Shown here piece by piece: positions 9,578-16,675 of a stretch of 30,982 nt of DNA; the stretch's first letter is position 1; each line of letters begins with the position of its first letter. The translations under genes were made by a program, and so were the position numbers. The stretch spans positions 1-30,982 of the IMG/VR virus record IMGVR_UViG_3300047297_000367; one strand, written 5' to 3'. The DNA is from a virus. The notes under the pieces were generated by a model. It saw only the letters and a list, made by a program, of their open reading frames with translations, had not been told where the DNA came from and searched no databases.

Positions 9578-9688
9578 TTATAGCCCCCGAACTTTTTGTA
9601 AAAGTTATTTTTCATCTGTTACTATTTTATAATCGCGCCAATCGTACAAGATCAACGCGACTCATTAGCACAGATACATTAATTAATA
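9578..9688 (-). promoter_or_regulatory. Spacer between the two coat genes with hairpin and candidate promoter
   Basis: On the minus strand, TTGATC is followed after 17 nt by TTATAA (or after 18 by TATAAA), a plausible sigma70-type promoter for the second coat gene. Next comes a perfect 7-bp hairpin with a 3-nt loop at 9590-9606 (AACTTTT-ACA-AAAAGTT) just ahead of the G-rich ribosome site. The hairpin could attenuate transcription or shield the start. Either would let the two coat proteins be made in different amounts. Sequence-only prediction. Confidence 0.4.
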
Positions 9689-10915
9689 CTAAACAGTAAA
9701 CATTAATTTCATTGCATATTCAGGAACCAATAATTTGCCCCACACAACGTCATTAACTGAGCCGCGCTCGTTCATACCGAACTTAGCACCGTAGTAATAA
9801 CGAAGCGAAGCCCCGGAGTCGGGATCAGTTGTTTGAATAGTGTCAAATGGGCGCTCGTCAGGTAAGCGAGGCATTCCTAAGAACAGCGCACTTCCACTCC
9901 AGATCAAACCACATCGATGTGACGGGAACGCGTAGAGCTCCATATTAGCTACAATTGGAGTTGATGCAGGTATATTTTGCTCGGGATTACCAGGCGTCGA
10001 TATCAGAGCCGGGTAAATAGTTAGCGTCGCATTACCGCCTACAGTACCAGCATTAGCTACAACTTTAATCTGAACAGGAGACGACGAAGGCGTATGACCA
10101 ATAAACGTTAGATAACGAAGATTTACATCTTTAAATTGCAATGAATCGTTAGCTTTAAATGCCGCTGCATCACTCGGCAAACTTGCAACGTTTACGACAA
10201 GCTGTGTGCCGTCTGGACTAATCGAAACAACTTTAATATCCGCAGATTGAAGTTGACCGGTTGTACCTGAAACATGCAACGGAAGAAGGTTTGAAGTGTA
10301 CCAGTCGCACCTAGCAAAGTTGCCGATATCCCAAGACATAGCAATTTTGTTATTTCGATCAGTTACAAATTGATTCAAACCTGTACCGACAATAGAAGGC
10401 TGAGATATTAGCGGAATAATGCCCTTCGTCTGAGTCTGAACTGCGCCGTAGTCACGGAAATAAGCCAGCGCGTCTGCCAATTTTTCGTATGAATTAATGG
10501 GGTCAACACCATTTCCATAGAAACGATAAGGGGCAGTCTCAGCAAGTGTTGCTACGTCTTTCTCAACACCAGCACCAAGTTCGGCGATTGCATCACGTCC
10601 AAATTGATCCATAAATTGATCAGCATTGAAAATCTGATCCTGTGCACTGAACGCATAGGAAACGTTCGATGCTTTGTTGACTTCAAGAGTTGCAACGCGT
10701 TGAGTTGTTGCCTGAAAGTTTGCAATCAATGTGTCGTTTGCAACATAGCGCGTAGGAAGAACGAAATCAATTTTAGAACCTAAGTTTCCAACAGTAGTAT
10801 TGAAATTCTTAAACTTCTTGTTTGATTCAGAGATAAAAGCATTAGAGTTAACGAGTAACGCTAAGCCTGCGTCCATATAACGCGTGACATTTTGTAAAAA
10901 GTTAGTAACAGCCAT
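9689..10915 (-). CDS. Major capsid (coat) protein, P22-like
   Basis: 408 aa from the ATG at 10915, which has GAGG six bases upstream; a TTG four codons earlier is in frame but would include that ribosome site. The order of segments (N-arm with NVTRYMDAGLALL, spine and A-domain core, inserted beta domain around residues 230-310, C-terminal SHRCGLIWSGSALFLGMP) fits the P22 coat protein family. It directly follows the scaffold gene, as coat genes do in P22-type operons. The product forms the icosahedral shell. It is probably the main subunit because it is nearest the scaffold gene and lacks the extension of its paralog. Confidence 0.87.
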   Translation of the reverse strand: MAVTNFLQNVTRYMDAGLALLVNSNAFISESNKKFKNFNTTVGNLGSKIDFVLPTRYVANDTLIANFQATTQRVATLEVNKASNVSYAFSAQDQIFNADQFMDQFGRDAIAELGAGVEKDVATLAETAPYRFYGNGVDPINSYEKLADALAYFRDYGAVQTQTKGIIPLISQPSIVGTGLNQFVTDRNNKIAMSWDIGNFARCDWYTSNLLPLHVSGTTGQLQSADIKVVSISPDGTQLVVNVASLPSDAAAFKANDSLQFKDVNLRYLTFIGHTPSSSPVQIKVVANAGTVGGNATLTIYPALISTPGNPEQNIPASTPIVANMELYAFPSHRCGLIWSGSALFLGMPRLPDERPFDTIQTTDPDSGASLRYYYGAKFGMNERGSVNDVVWGKLLVPEYAMKLMFTV

Positions 10916-10963
10916 AGTAAACCTCAAAAAAATTAATCTTTGAGCAATGGCTGTACTTACAGA

Positions 10964-11680
10964 TTAAGCGCGGTATTTAGACCGCAATTGCTTCACTGAA
11001 AGATCGCCATCACTCGAACCAATATTTGTGGATTTTATCTGACTAAGTGGGGCGGGTGTCTTCCCCTGAGATGCTGCTTCTTCATTGCGCTTGATAGATT
11101 TTGAGATTTTTCGAATCTCAATCTCCTTTAATCTTTGAGATAGATTACGTAATGCACCTATCTTAGACGGATGCTGTCCTAATTCGTATAGAACCTCACC
11201 TGAATTATCAACGCAATTTACAAGATCAAGCATATCCGAAGTTTCACCCATGAAATCCGCTTCTCTCATCACTTCTTCAAAATCAGAATACTTAGTAGAG
11301 GCACTCGCTATTTTGGGAGCTAGTTCATTACACACGCGTTGCGTGTACTCTCTCTGGATTGCCTCTTCATGCAACTTCTGCTGTTCTGCTTGTAACTCGC
11401 GCATATGTTCATTAGTAATGCGCCGTACATCGTCAGCGCTCAAGCCGTGAGACGATTGCATAGGTGCTACGTCTTTTTGCCGAGCTTCGTTTGCAAGTTT
11501 AGACTGATATGCTTGTTCAGCTTCTGCATAGCCTTTTTGATAAGCTTTGCTTCTTACAGAACCGACGATATCATTAACCTCAGATTGTGGGACTAACTTA
11601 TCTTCTTTAACGGTTTCTCTATTCTGTGCACTTGTTTCAAATTGTGATATAGAAACGTTCTCATTAACCTCATTAGCCAT
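10964..11680 (-). CDS. Scaffolding protein
   Basis: 238 aa, highly charged and almost entirely helical. An acidic N-terminus is followed by VPQSEVNDIVGSVRSKAYQK (about residues 31-50), a Glu/Gln-rich coiled-coil middle and a basic C-terminus (KQLRSKYRA). P22-type scaffolds use a basic C-terminal helix-loop-helix to bind coat. It lies directly before the coat gene and after a long leader with a strong promoter. No protease is evident nearby, so it is probably released rather than degraded. The family is assigned on composition and gene order. Confidence 0.75.
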   Translation of the reverse strand: MANEVNENVSISQFETSAQNRETVKEDKLVPQSEVNDIVGSVRSKAYQKGYAEAEQAYQSKLANEARQKDVAPMQSSHGLSADDVRRITNEHMRELQAEQQKLHEEAIQREYTQRVCNELAPKIASASTKYSDFEEVMREADFMGETSDMLDLVNCVDNSGEVLYELGQHPSKIGALRNLSQRLKEIEIRKISKSIKRNEEAASQGKTPAPLSQIKSTNIGSSDGDLSVKQLRSKYRA

Positions 11681-11856
11681 AAAAACCTCGCACGTTTTGA
11701 CTATCGCCCCGTCACGGTACTACGCCCTAGGTCGCTAGGTCGGCCATTTTGTCTTGATTGGCACAAGAAACCGCATTTATAGACCTGGTAGTCCCGCAAT
11801 TTGCATATACCTATTTATATTGATACAGATAAGTTATGTGTAATTGCATTAAAATA

Positions 11857-11885
11857 TATATAACAAAGAATAAATGACGTGTCAA
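11857..11885 (-). promoter_or_regulatory. Strong sigma70-type promoter for the scaffold/coat operon
   Basis: On the minus strand TTGACA (11880-11885) is separated by exactly 17 nt from TATATA (11857-11862). Predicted start is near 11850, giving a leader of about 170 nt before the scaffold ATG at 11680. It is the best promoter match on this strand ahead of the virion genes. Confidence 0.6.
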
Positions 11886-11997
11886 ATTGCAAAATTGTGA
11901 TGCCTTTGCGCGCCCAGATTGTCTTCATTCATTGTTCTGTCCCTATTAACGTATTTAATAGCGTCTGTGATATTTTATGTATTGTGCACAGATTCAA

Positions 11998-12073
11998 TAT
12001 ACTATAATGCATAATGCACAAAGCTGTCAAATAATGAAATGTGGTGTAATGCGAGTATGCCAGTTAACCTAAA
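11998..12073 (-). repeat. 76-bp inverted repeat, arm 1, with embedded promoter
   Basis: Its reverse complement matches 24169-24244 at 74 of 76 positions without gaps. Read on the minus strand it contains TTGACA, 18 nt, then TATAGT, which would fire toward the scaffold gene about 310 nt away. The other copy abuts the terminase large subunit start. The pair shows that the two late transcription units were once adjacent or share one control element. Confidence 0.92.
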
Positions 12074-12201
12074 GGTAGATTAGCAAGGTGCAGATGGTGC
12101 AGATGTGGAGTATTACTGGTGAGGAGTTTGAACCAGCAAGCGTACAAACGTATTTTTTATTACATCCATAGCCACATGAGCACATATAGTATATGCAATT
12201 A

Positions 12202-12537
12202 CTAATGCATAGTCAACAATATTTCGTGCTCAATCTGTTCTACAAGCACTATTAACGCGAATAGATGATGGCTGCTGACTCCCTCAAATGACTTATCTTC
12301 CATCTCTATAAGATTTTCAATTGATATTGAAACATTTTTCTTTAGATCGTCTATAAAATTTGCTAGATTCCGAGGCATATCTCGAATTATTGATTCATTT
12401 GCCAATCTTATAATGTTCATTTCATCTAAAATATTACCGATGTCTTTTGCAGACGGCTTCTTATTACAAAAAAGATCTCTTATTTTTTCATACGATCTTC
12501 TTTTTGAATTTGTGCATAAAAAATCATCATCGTTCAT
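12202..12537 (-). CDS. Hypothetical protein, 111 aa
   Basis: Preceded by a strong ribosome site (AAGGAAGTG, about 8 nt before ATG 12537), so probably translated. Predicted mostly helical and acidic, with a Lys/Arg-rich N-terminus (NSKRRSYEKIRDLF) and a hydrophobic C-terminal helix (HHLFALIVLVEQIEHEILL). No known domain recognised. It sits with the divergently transcribed ankyrin gene inside the stretch (12074-13652) that is absent from the inverted copy before terL. It is therefore probably part of an accessory insertion. A promoter-like TTGACC-16-TAGAAT lies upstream. Confidence 0.6.
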   Translation of the reverse strand: MNDDDFLCTNSKRRSYEKIRDLFCNKKPSAKDIGNILDEMNIIRLANESIIRDMPRNLANFIDDLKKNVSISIENLIEMEDKSFEGVSSHHLFALIVLVEQIEHEILLTMH

Positions 12538-13003
12538 GTGGCACTTCCTTAATGTTATCTTCTGCTGTTTGCATGATGTCCTCGCTTTATTCTAATATAC
12601 AACTATAGCGGGTCAAATGTCTAGACCAGTTTAACAAAAAAATAAGATATAAATCCTCTTCTATTTTCTGTTAAAATAATGCACGGCACAGGCGGGGACG
12701 CCGATGACCGTCTGGTCTAAATTCCTTGACCCACTATATAAGTTATGCAACACTTTAATATGCCGATTAACCATGCGCTGGGTAAATATAAGTCTTTGAT
12801 TGTTATTATATTTTAAAAAAACATGTCGATTTTTTGCTATAATTTCGACACGTTAGCGCAATTAAGTATAATTAACGCGAAAGCTGCAGAAGAATTTGAA
12901 GACATGGAACAATTACGCTAACATTTGAGGATGGCTCACAAATACAAGATTGTGGCTACGGAAAGGATATCAAGGTATTATAATTAACAAAAGAGGTGAT
13001 AAA
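12538..13003. promoter_or_regulatory. Divergent control region between the 111-aa gene and ankyrin gene 1
   Basis: It holds two copies, in opposite orientation, of a promoter-like module CTGGTCTA-(5 or 6 nt)-TTGACCC-R-CTATA: minus strand at about 12603-12629 and plus strand at 12712-12738. Each faces one of the flanking genes. Between them is a short GC-rich tract (about 12683-12716). Further right is TATAAT with an extended TG (12838-12843), framed by a perfect 6-bp inverted repeat (TGTCGA 12824-12829, TCGACA 12845-12850), then 12-bp imperfect inverted arms (12852-12863 and 12911-12922). A 32-codon frame from 12823 overlaps these elements and is described under findings. Confidence 0.45.
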
Positions 13004-13669
13004 ATGGCAAACGAAAGTAGGCAAATGATCTTGATTAACGCATGCGCAAAAGGAAATGCTGAAGATGTGATAAAAGCGGTAGAAAATGGGGCAGATGTAG
13101 ACGGAGTTGTATTATTTGGACATGAAACCCCTCTTTATGTTGCTGCAAGAGGTAATTATGCTGACGTAGTAGACGTTCTTATAAAGATGAAGGCACATGT
13201 TAACAAAGCAAGGCTTGATAATGGAGAAAGTCCGCTATACATCGCATCAAAGAATGGTTTTACTGATGTTATCGAAAAACTATTAGATGCTGGTGCAAAT
13301 GTTACACAAGAAACTAAAGAGGGAATGACATCTCTATCAATTGCGCTAGCTCTCAAAAGATTTGATATTGCAAATCAGTTATGCAGGAAGAAAACGACTC
13401 ATCCAGCTAGATTGATGTCTTTTGAACCAAAGGTGGAAATCAGATCACTTCCGCTGTCTTCTGATGAAGATGATAACGTATGCGTTCTTAGTGAGAAATT
13501 ATCAGATCGCGAGCAAGAACACGTGGGCACGTCTATTGTAAAAAGCCAGAGCGATTTCTCATTGTTTGGAGGAGCATTAAAAGGGCCGACTGTTTTATCA
13601 GCAAATATTGATAGTAACGATGAGGAGGATTCGTTATTTGTAAGCAGGCGCTTTAGATTTGAGCTGTAA
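13004..13669 (+). CDS. Ankyrin-repeat protein 1
   Basis: 221 aa from ATG 13004, chosen because AGAGGTGAT stands directly upstream; the frame is open further back to 12950 without a better ribosome site. Three to four ankyrin repeats span residues 7 to about 130, with TPLYVAARGNYADVVDVLI and SPLYIASKNGFTDVIEKLL as the clearest helices. The remaining 90 residues are acidic and Ser-rich without a recognised domain. Ankyrin repeats bind proteins; in bacteria of eukaryotic hosts such proteins are often secreted effectors, and some phages encode anti-defence ankyrin proteins. No signal peptide is visible. The last six codons and stop lie inside a 27-bp sequence duplicated in inverse orientation before terL, so the 3' end may have formed at an insertion junction. 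Confidence 0.82.
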   Translation: MANESRQMILINACAKGNAEDVIKAVENGADVDGVVLFGHETPLYVAARGNYADVVDVLIKMKAHVNKARLDNGESPLYIASKNGFTDVIEKLLDAGANVTQETKEGMTSLSIALALKRFDIANQLCRKKTTHPARLMSFEPKVEIRSLPLSSDEDDNVCVLSEKLSDREQEHVGTSIVKSQSDFSLFGGALKGPTVLSANIDSNDEEDSLFVSRRFRFEL

Positions 13670-13679
13670 CAGTAACATA
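13653..13679 (+). repeat. 27-bp inverted repeat, arm 1
   Basis: Matches the reverse complement of 24124-24150 at 26 of 27 bases. It covers the last codons and stop of ankyrin gene 1 and extends toward the terminase small subunit stop. With the 76-bp arm it keeps the same relative order in both places, but the spacing is 1,579 bp here and 18 bp at the terL copy. Confidence 0.88.
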
Positions 13680-13691
13680 TCTCCTTTTATG

Positions 13692-14129
13692 TTAATATTC
13701 GCTCACATTACCTTTTAACATCTCACGTATTATGTCCATGCCTTTTGAGCTAACTTCAACATTAGCATTGATAACTTTGTCCGGCGCATGATTACCCATC
13801 ATTCTATTAAGCTCTTGCACTGCACTTACCAGGGCACCTGGGTTAGGGGCGCCGTCTTTCAGTCCATCTCCCGTCAAGCACTTTTCCGCCGTTGACTTTA
13901 GCATTGTAACGCACCATTCAAACGTTACCCCGCAATTATGAGCATGATATGTCATCGCTTGTTTTACGCGTTTACTCACGATAGGGCTTTTAAGAAGGTT
14001 GCAACCGATTACAGCTGCGCTGTTTTGTGAGTAGCCGGCACTAATAGCGGCTTTTTTTGCATCGTTTCCATTGCTTATATATTCTGATACAAATTTTTCC
14101 TGCTTAGGAGTTAATTGTTTCACAATCAT
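13692..14129 (-). CDS. terS: Terminase small subunit
   Basis: 145 aa. The N-terminus LTPKQEKFVSEYISNGNDAK followed by KAAISAGYS is the signature of the Terminase_2 family. This is the DNA-recognition subunit, with a helix-turn-helix-like N-terminus and an oligomerising C-terminus, that selects phage DNA and activates the large subunit. Its location is odd: it is on the minus strand about 10 kb from terL, which is on the plus strand, whereas the two are normally adjacent. It is convergent with ankyrin gene 1, with a 22-bp gap. A minus-strand promoter candidate lies 30-60 nt upstream. Confidence 0.87.
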   Translation of the reverse strand: MIVKQLTPKQEKFVSEYISNGNDAKKAAISAGYSQNSAAVIGCNLLKSPIVSKRVKQAMTYHAHNCGVTFEWCVTMLKSTAEKCLTGDGLKDGAPNPGALVSAVQELNRMMGNHAPDKVINANVEVSSKGMDIIREMLKGNVSEY

Positions 14130-14160
14130 TTTTAGATTCGCCTAGTAATCTGTTGTATTT

Positions 14161-14188
14161 TATATAGAGTACTTAATGTGCATGTCAG
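14161..14188 (-). promoter_or_regulatory. Candidate promoter for the terminase small subunit gene
   Basis: On the minus strand CTGACA (14183-14188) is followed after 16 nt by TATATA (14161-14166). Transcription would start about 25 nt before the terS ATG at 14129. The 151-bp gap between the ankyrin gene stop and terS contains nothing else clear. Confidence 0.4.
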
Positions 14189-14280
14189 ATTTTCTCTTCC
14201 ACAAAACGTACGCTTTATGCCGGTACTGCATGGGAGAGCGTGTTCATGAAAAAAGCAATTATGACAGATGATTCAATATA

Positions 14281-15168
14281 CTAAAATATAGAACAATGCC
14301 CATTTTTAGCGGCTAATAATTCACGCTCATTAGTTTCTCTTTTTTTTGCACTAAATAATGCAAAATTAGAATCTTTGATGGTTGATCTTGATATTGAAAG
14401 TGCAGATTCTTTGTATATTGTAGAAAGAATAAGCTCAACAGGTAATCTGTTAATTTGATTTCCTTCTATTTTATGAAGCGCAAGAAGTGTAATCATGGTA
14501 TGTATATGTGTTCTGTATGAATTGAATATCGGAAGCAAACCTGGTTTAAGATTATTATTATAATGAAGCGCTAAATTAAAAGTTCTACGCGCTTTCCTAA
14601 GATTTTCTGATTTATTGTAAGGACATGATATAAGGCTTGCGTGATATTTTCGTATTTGTTCTACAGATTCTAAAGTAATATAGCCTTTTTCGCTCTTAAC
14701 AATCAATTTTACATATTGAAAGATTCCTTCATTATAACTTCCGTCATCACTGTTATAACTTCCGTCATACGATTCTAACAATCCAGCACCTCCTTCAAAT
14801 AAAGTAATAAGAATTTGCTCATACATTAAATTTTGTTCTTTTGTTCGCTTCTCCAACAATATATTCTTATACTGAAAGGAAGCATGTGCTAAAGGGGTCA
14901 TACCTGCAGATGATTTTAATGAAATATCTGCATGGCATTCAATTAAAAGCTTAACATCATGTAGTTTTCCGCTCATAATAGAAGATATTAAATGGGTAAT
15001 TCCAAAATGGTTTTTACGATTAATTTTGCCATCTTCATCAAACAATAATCTTATAATATCAAGATGCTTGTTCTCAAGTGCCATCGTTATTAGTTTTGAT
15101 TGTTCAAATAAAACAGGTTCTAACTTCTTTTCATTAAAAACGACAAGCTCAATCCCTTCGTCACTCAT
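14281..15168 (-). CDS. Ankyrin-repeat protein 2 with F-box-like C-terminal motif
   Basis: 295 aa. Ankyrin repeats lie at about residues 25-125, with HFGITHLISSIMSGKLHDVK and GMTPLAHASFQYKN as recognisable units. A short duplication, DGSYNSDDGSYNEG, comes from a 16-bp repeat with 21-bp spacing (14732-14747 and 14753-14768). The C-terminal part is helical; residues 242-252 read LPVELILSTIY, resembling the start of an F-box ('LPxELxxxIL'). Ankyrin plus F-box-like C-termini are known in effectors of intracellular bacteria and in poxvirus proteins, but one motif is weak evidence. It starts 3 nt after the zinc-finger gene's stop (translational coupling). Function unknown. Confidence 0.72.
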   Translation of the reverse strand: MSDEGIELVVFNEKKLEPVLFEQSKLITMALENKHLDIIRLLFDEDGKINRKNHFGITHLISSIMSGKLHDVKLLIECHADISLKSSAGMTPLAHASFQYKNILLEKRTKEQNLMYEQILITLFEGGAGLLESYDGSYNSDDGSYNEGIFQYVKLIVKSEKGYITLESVEQIRKYHASLISCPYNKSENLRKARRTFNLALHYNNNLKPGLLPIFNSYRTHIHTMITLLALHKIEGNQINRLPVELILSTIYKESALSISRSTIKDSNFALFSAKKRETNERELLAAKNGHCSIF

Positions 15169-15171
15169 AAT

Positions 15172-15456
15172 TTAACCCTTTTTAACAGATGTAGGTCTCC
15201 CACGTTTCCTGTGATTAACGACAGAAACATCATTTATAATTTCTTCGTCGATCGGCTCAATGTGTACAAATGATTTAGAAAAATGCCTATGCATAGGATC
15301 TGGAATATTATCTGTCACAGTCTCTGAAATAGACGTTGCGATTGGCTTATCATGAACAAACCCGGTTTTATCGCAAGGCAAGCAATCAGTAATCATCATG
15401 CCACCACCCATCACCTTTTTACTCCCTCTACATACTTTACAAACAATTTGAGACAT
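15172..15456 (-). CDS. Small DnaJ-type zinc-finger protein with AT-hook-like tail
   Basis: 94 aa. Residues 6-32 hold two cysteine pairs, CKVCRGSKKV and then CLPCDKTG, in the CxxCxG layout of DnaJ zinc fingers, so it probably binds one zinc ion. The C-terminus RKRGRPTSVKKG resembles an AT hook (core RGRP), suggesting contact with the minor groove of AT-rich DNA. It is directly coupled to ankyrin gene 2 downstream. A small DNA-binding regulator or replication accessory is plausible; no named family. Confidence 0.68.
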   Translation of the reverse strand: MSQIVCKVCRGSKKVMGGGMMITDCLPCDKTGFVHDKPIATSISETVTDNIPDPMHRHFSKSFVHIEPIDEEIINDVSVVNHRKRGRPTSVKKG

Positions 15457-15468
15457 TTAAAATTACCT

Positions 15469-15627
15469 TCAAAAATGATACATTACAAATAATATCCACA
15501 GAACAAATGATGATGCTGCAGGAAACCAAAGCGGCATTGTTACGAACCACCACGACCATTTTATTTTGCCTGCAACTTTCAAAATAAACAACATCATGAA
15601 AATAGACGCTAAAATATTACAATTCAT
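15469..15627 (-). CDS. Small membrane protein, 52 aa
   Basis: Short gene from ATG 15627 to TGA 15469. A hydrophobic helix (residues 5-18) is followed by the pattern GKIKWSWWFVTMPLWFPAAS and a second hydrophobic helix. The 'KxKWSWWxVxxPLW' motif is common in tiny two-helix membrane proteins of many phages, usually encoded in early regions. The role is unknown. It lies in line between another membrane protein and the zinc-finger gene. Confidence 0.7.
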   Translation of the reverse strand: MNCNILASIFMMLFILKVAGKIKWSWWFVTMPLWFPAASSFVLWILFVMYHF

Positions 15628-15649
15628 ACTTAAGCAGTGAGATGCCATA

Positions 15650-15916
15650 TCAAACCTTCTTTTTATTCAGAATAGAAATAATTCTACGTTTTATCATCAT
15701 GAATAATTTAATAACAGCCGGAAGTATTAACACGGTAAACAATAAAAAAGGCCATGCCGCATACATTAATAGAACCCTTGTAATTTTCGAAGGGCGACGC
15801 TTAAACAATGAATCATCGCTCTTCTTATTGAGATACCAAACGGCCTCACAAAAGACAACGCCACAAACTAAATACTCAAAACACATGGACACTAACAGAT
15901 ACAAAGATGTTGACAT
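15650..15916 (-). CDS. Two-helix membrane protein, 88 aa
   Basis: Hydrophobic segments at about residues 5-28 and 47-72 are separated by a basic loop (KRRPSK) and followed by a basic tail (KRRIISILNKKKV). Its ATG overlaps the stop of the VRR-NUC gene by one base (TAATG), so it is co-translated. It could be an inner-membrane protein for superinfection exclusion or a holin-type protein. Nothing specific is recognised. Confidence 0.6.
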   Translation of the reverse strand: MSTSLYLLVSMCFEYLVCGVVFCEAVWYLNKKSDDSLFKRRPSKITRVLLMYAAWPFLLFTVLILPAVIKLFMMIKRRIISILNKKKV

Positions 15917-16272
15917 TATAACGCCCCCTTTAAATAAAGATTAATAGCCTCAACGGCTTGCTCGAAACCATAGCACACTGAGCATGAATATCCTACCCCT
16001 TCCATTATTGACATCCATTGCTTTTGGCTCTCTGATAGACGCCCTTTTTTGCTTGATTTCATTTCAATCCAAAGGCCGCTTTTGCCATGACACGGATAAG
16101 CCATAAATAAATCGCTCACACCCGCTCTCACACCTTCTTTTTTTAGTTTTGCAGCTACAATAACGTTACGTAGTCCTCCATTCGGTATAGCTATCATGTA
16201 ATGCTTAGCTATAGGGTGAAATTGGGCCCAGTTTACAAGCGCCACCTGTTCGTTGTGCTCACTCGAAATCAT
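15916..16272 (-). CDS. VRR-NUC family nuclease
   Basis: 118 aa, a single compact domain of the PD-(D/E)xK type. Motifs in order: EQVALVNWA (9-16), AIPNGG (28-33), GVSDLF (51-56, acidic D54) and WIEMK (68-72, E70 and K72). The sequence then continues through RLSESQKQW, typical of stand-alone phage VRR-NUC enzymes. These resolve or nick branched DNA, including Holliday-type structures. It lies in the replication operon, overlapping the zinc-ribbon gene by 14 nt and the membrane gene by one base. This suggests a role in replication or recombination intermediates before packaging. Confidence 0.88.
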   Translation of the reverse strand: MISSEHNEQVALVNWAQFHPIAKHYMIAIPNGGLRNVIVAAKLKKEGVRAGVSDLFMAYPCHGKSGLWIEMKSSKKGRLSESQKQWMSIMEGVGYSCSVCYGFEQAVEAINLYLKGAL

Positions 16273-16654
16273 CGTAAATTGGGTCGTTTTGCTCGTCTAC
16301 AGGTATCTCTTTTGTGAAAACGCCTGTTTTGCATACTCGCACTACATTTATCAAGTCCATAATCTTGTGCGGAAGCTCTTGTTGAAGAGAGTCTAACAGG
16401 TCTTCACAAGTTGATAGTAAAGCGTTGTATTTGTTTTTGTATGTTAATAAATTTTTGCATACACTAATCGAGAATATGTTTTTTGAACAATCCTTGTTTG
16501 CGCATTTATAGCGAATCTTTAGCGTTCCCTTTGCTGCATTACCGTATTTACTGTGAATACGACAATTAAATCGTAAACATTCTGGGCATTGCTGCTTATC
16601 GTAAACAGGGTTGTCAAATCCGCACGACAGACAAGCAACTGAATTTTCTAACAT
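16259..16654 (-). CDS. Zinc-ribbon protein, 131 aa
   Basis: Several cysteine pairs lie in the first 70 residues: CLSCG, QCPEC, then YKCANKDC. They suggest one or two zinc ribbons, the last resembling the Ogr/Delta-type finger. The C-terminal half is helical with an acidic end (DDFE). It is encoded between the replication protein and the VRR-NUC nuclease and overlaps the latter. Possibly a DNA-binding helper in replication or late gene control; no family can be assigned confidently. Confidence 0.6.
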   Translation of the reverse strand: MLENSVACLSCGFDNPVYDKQQCPECLRFNCRIHSKYGNAAKGTLKIRYKCANKDCSKNIFSISVCKNLLTYKNKYNALLSTCEDLLDSLQQELPHKIMDLINVVRVCKTGVFTKEIPVDEQNDPIYDDFE

Positions 16655-16675
16655 TTATTATACCTAGTACAATTA

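Larger units (their letters stand above)
11681..12201. other. 521-bp non-coding region upstream of the scaffold operon
   Basis: No ORF with a credible start was found. From left to right it holds the scaffold leader, with an 8-bp tandem repeat (CTAGGTCG twice, about 11727-11742); a strong minus-strand promoter (11857-11885); AT-rich DNA; the 76-bp inverted-repeat arm (11998-12073); and a 9-bp tandem duplication (GTGCAGATG) near 12089-12106. A 25-codon plus-strand frame begins at that tandem repeat but has no ribosome site. The region is most likely the late control region for the minus-strand structural operon. Confidence 0.6.

Noticed and set aside
11727-11745. Similarity of CTAGGTCGCTAGGTCGGCC to DNA after the portal (about 28148-28164), as second edge of the moved cassette
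   Set aside because: Only about 13 of 17 positions agree over a short stretch; could be chance, so not counted as evidence for the translocation.
14190-14280. Attachment site or tRNA in the gap before terS
   Set aside because: No cloverleaf, no repeat, and no integrase gene anywhere in the window.
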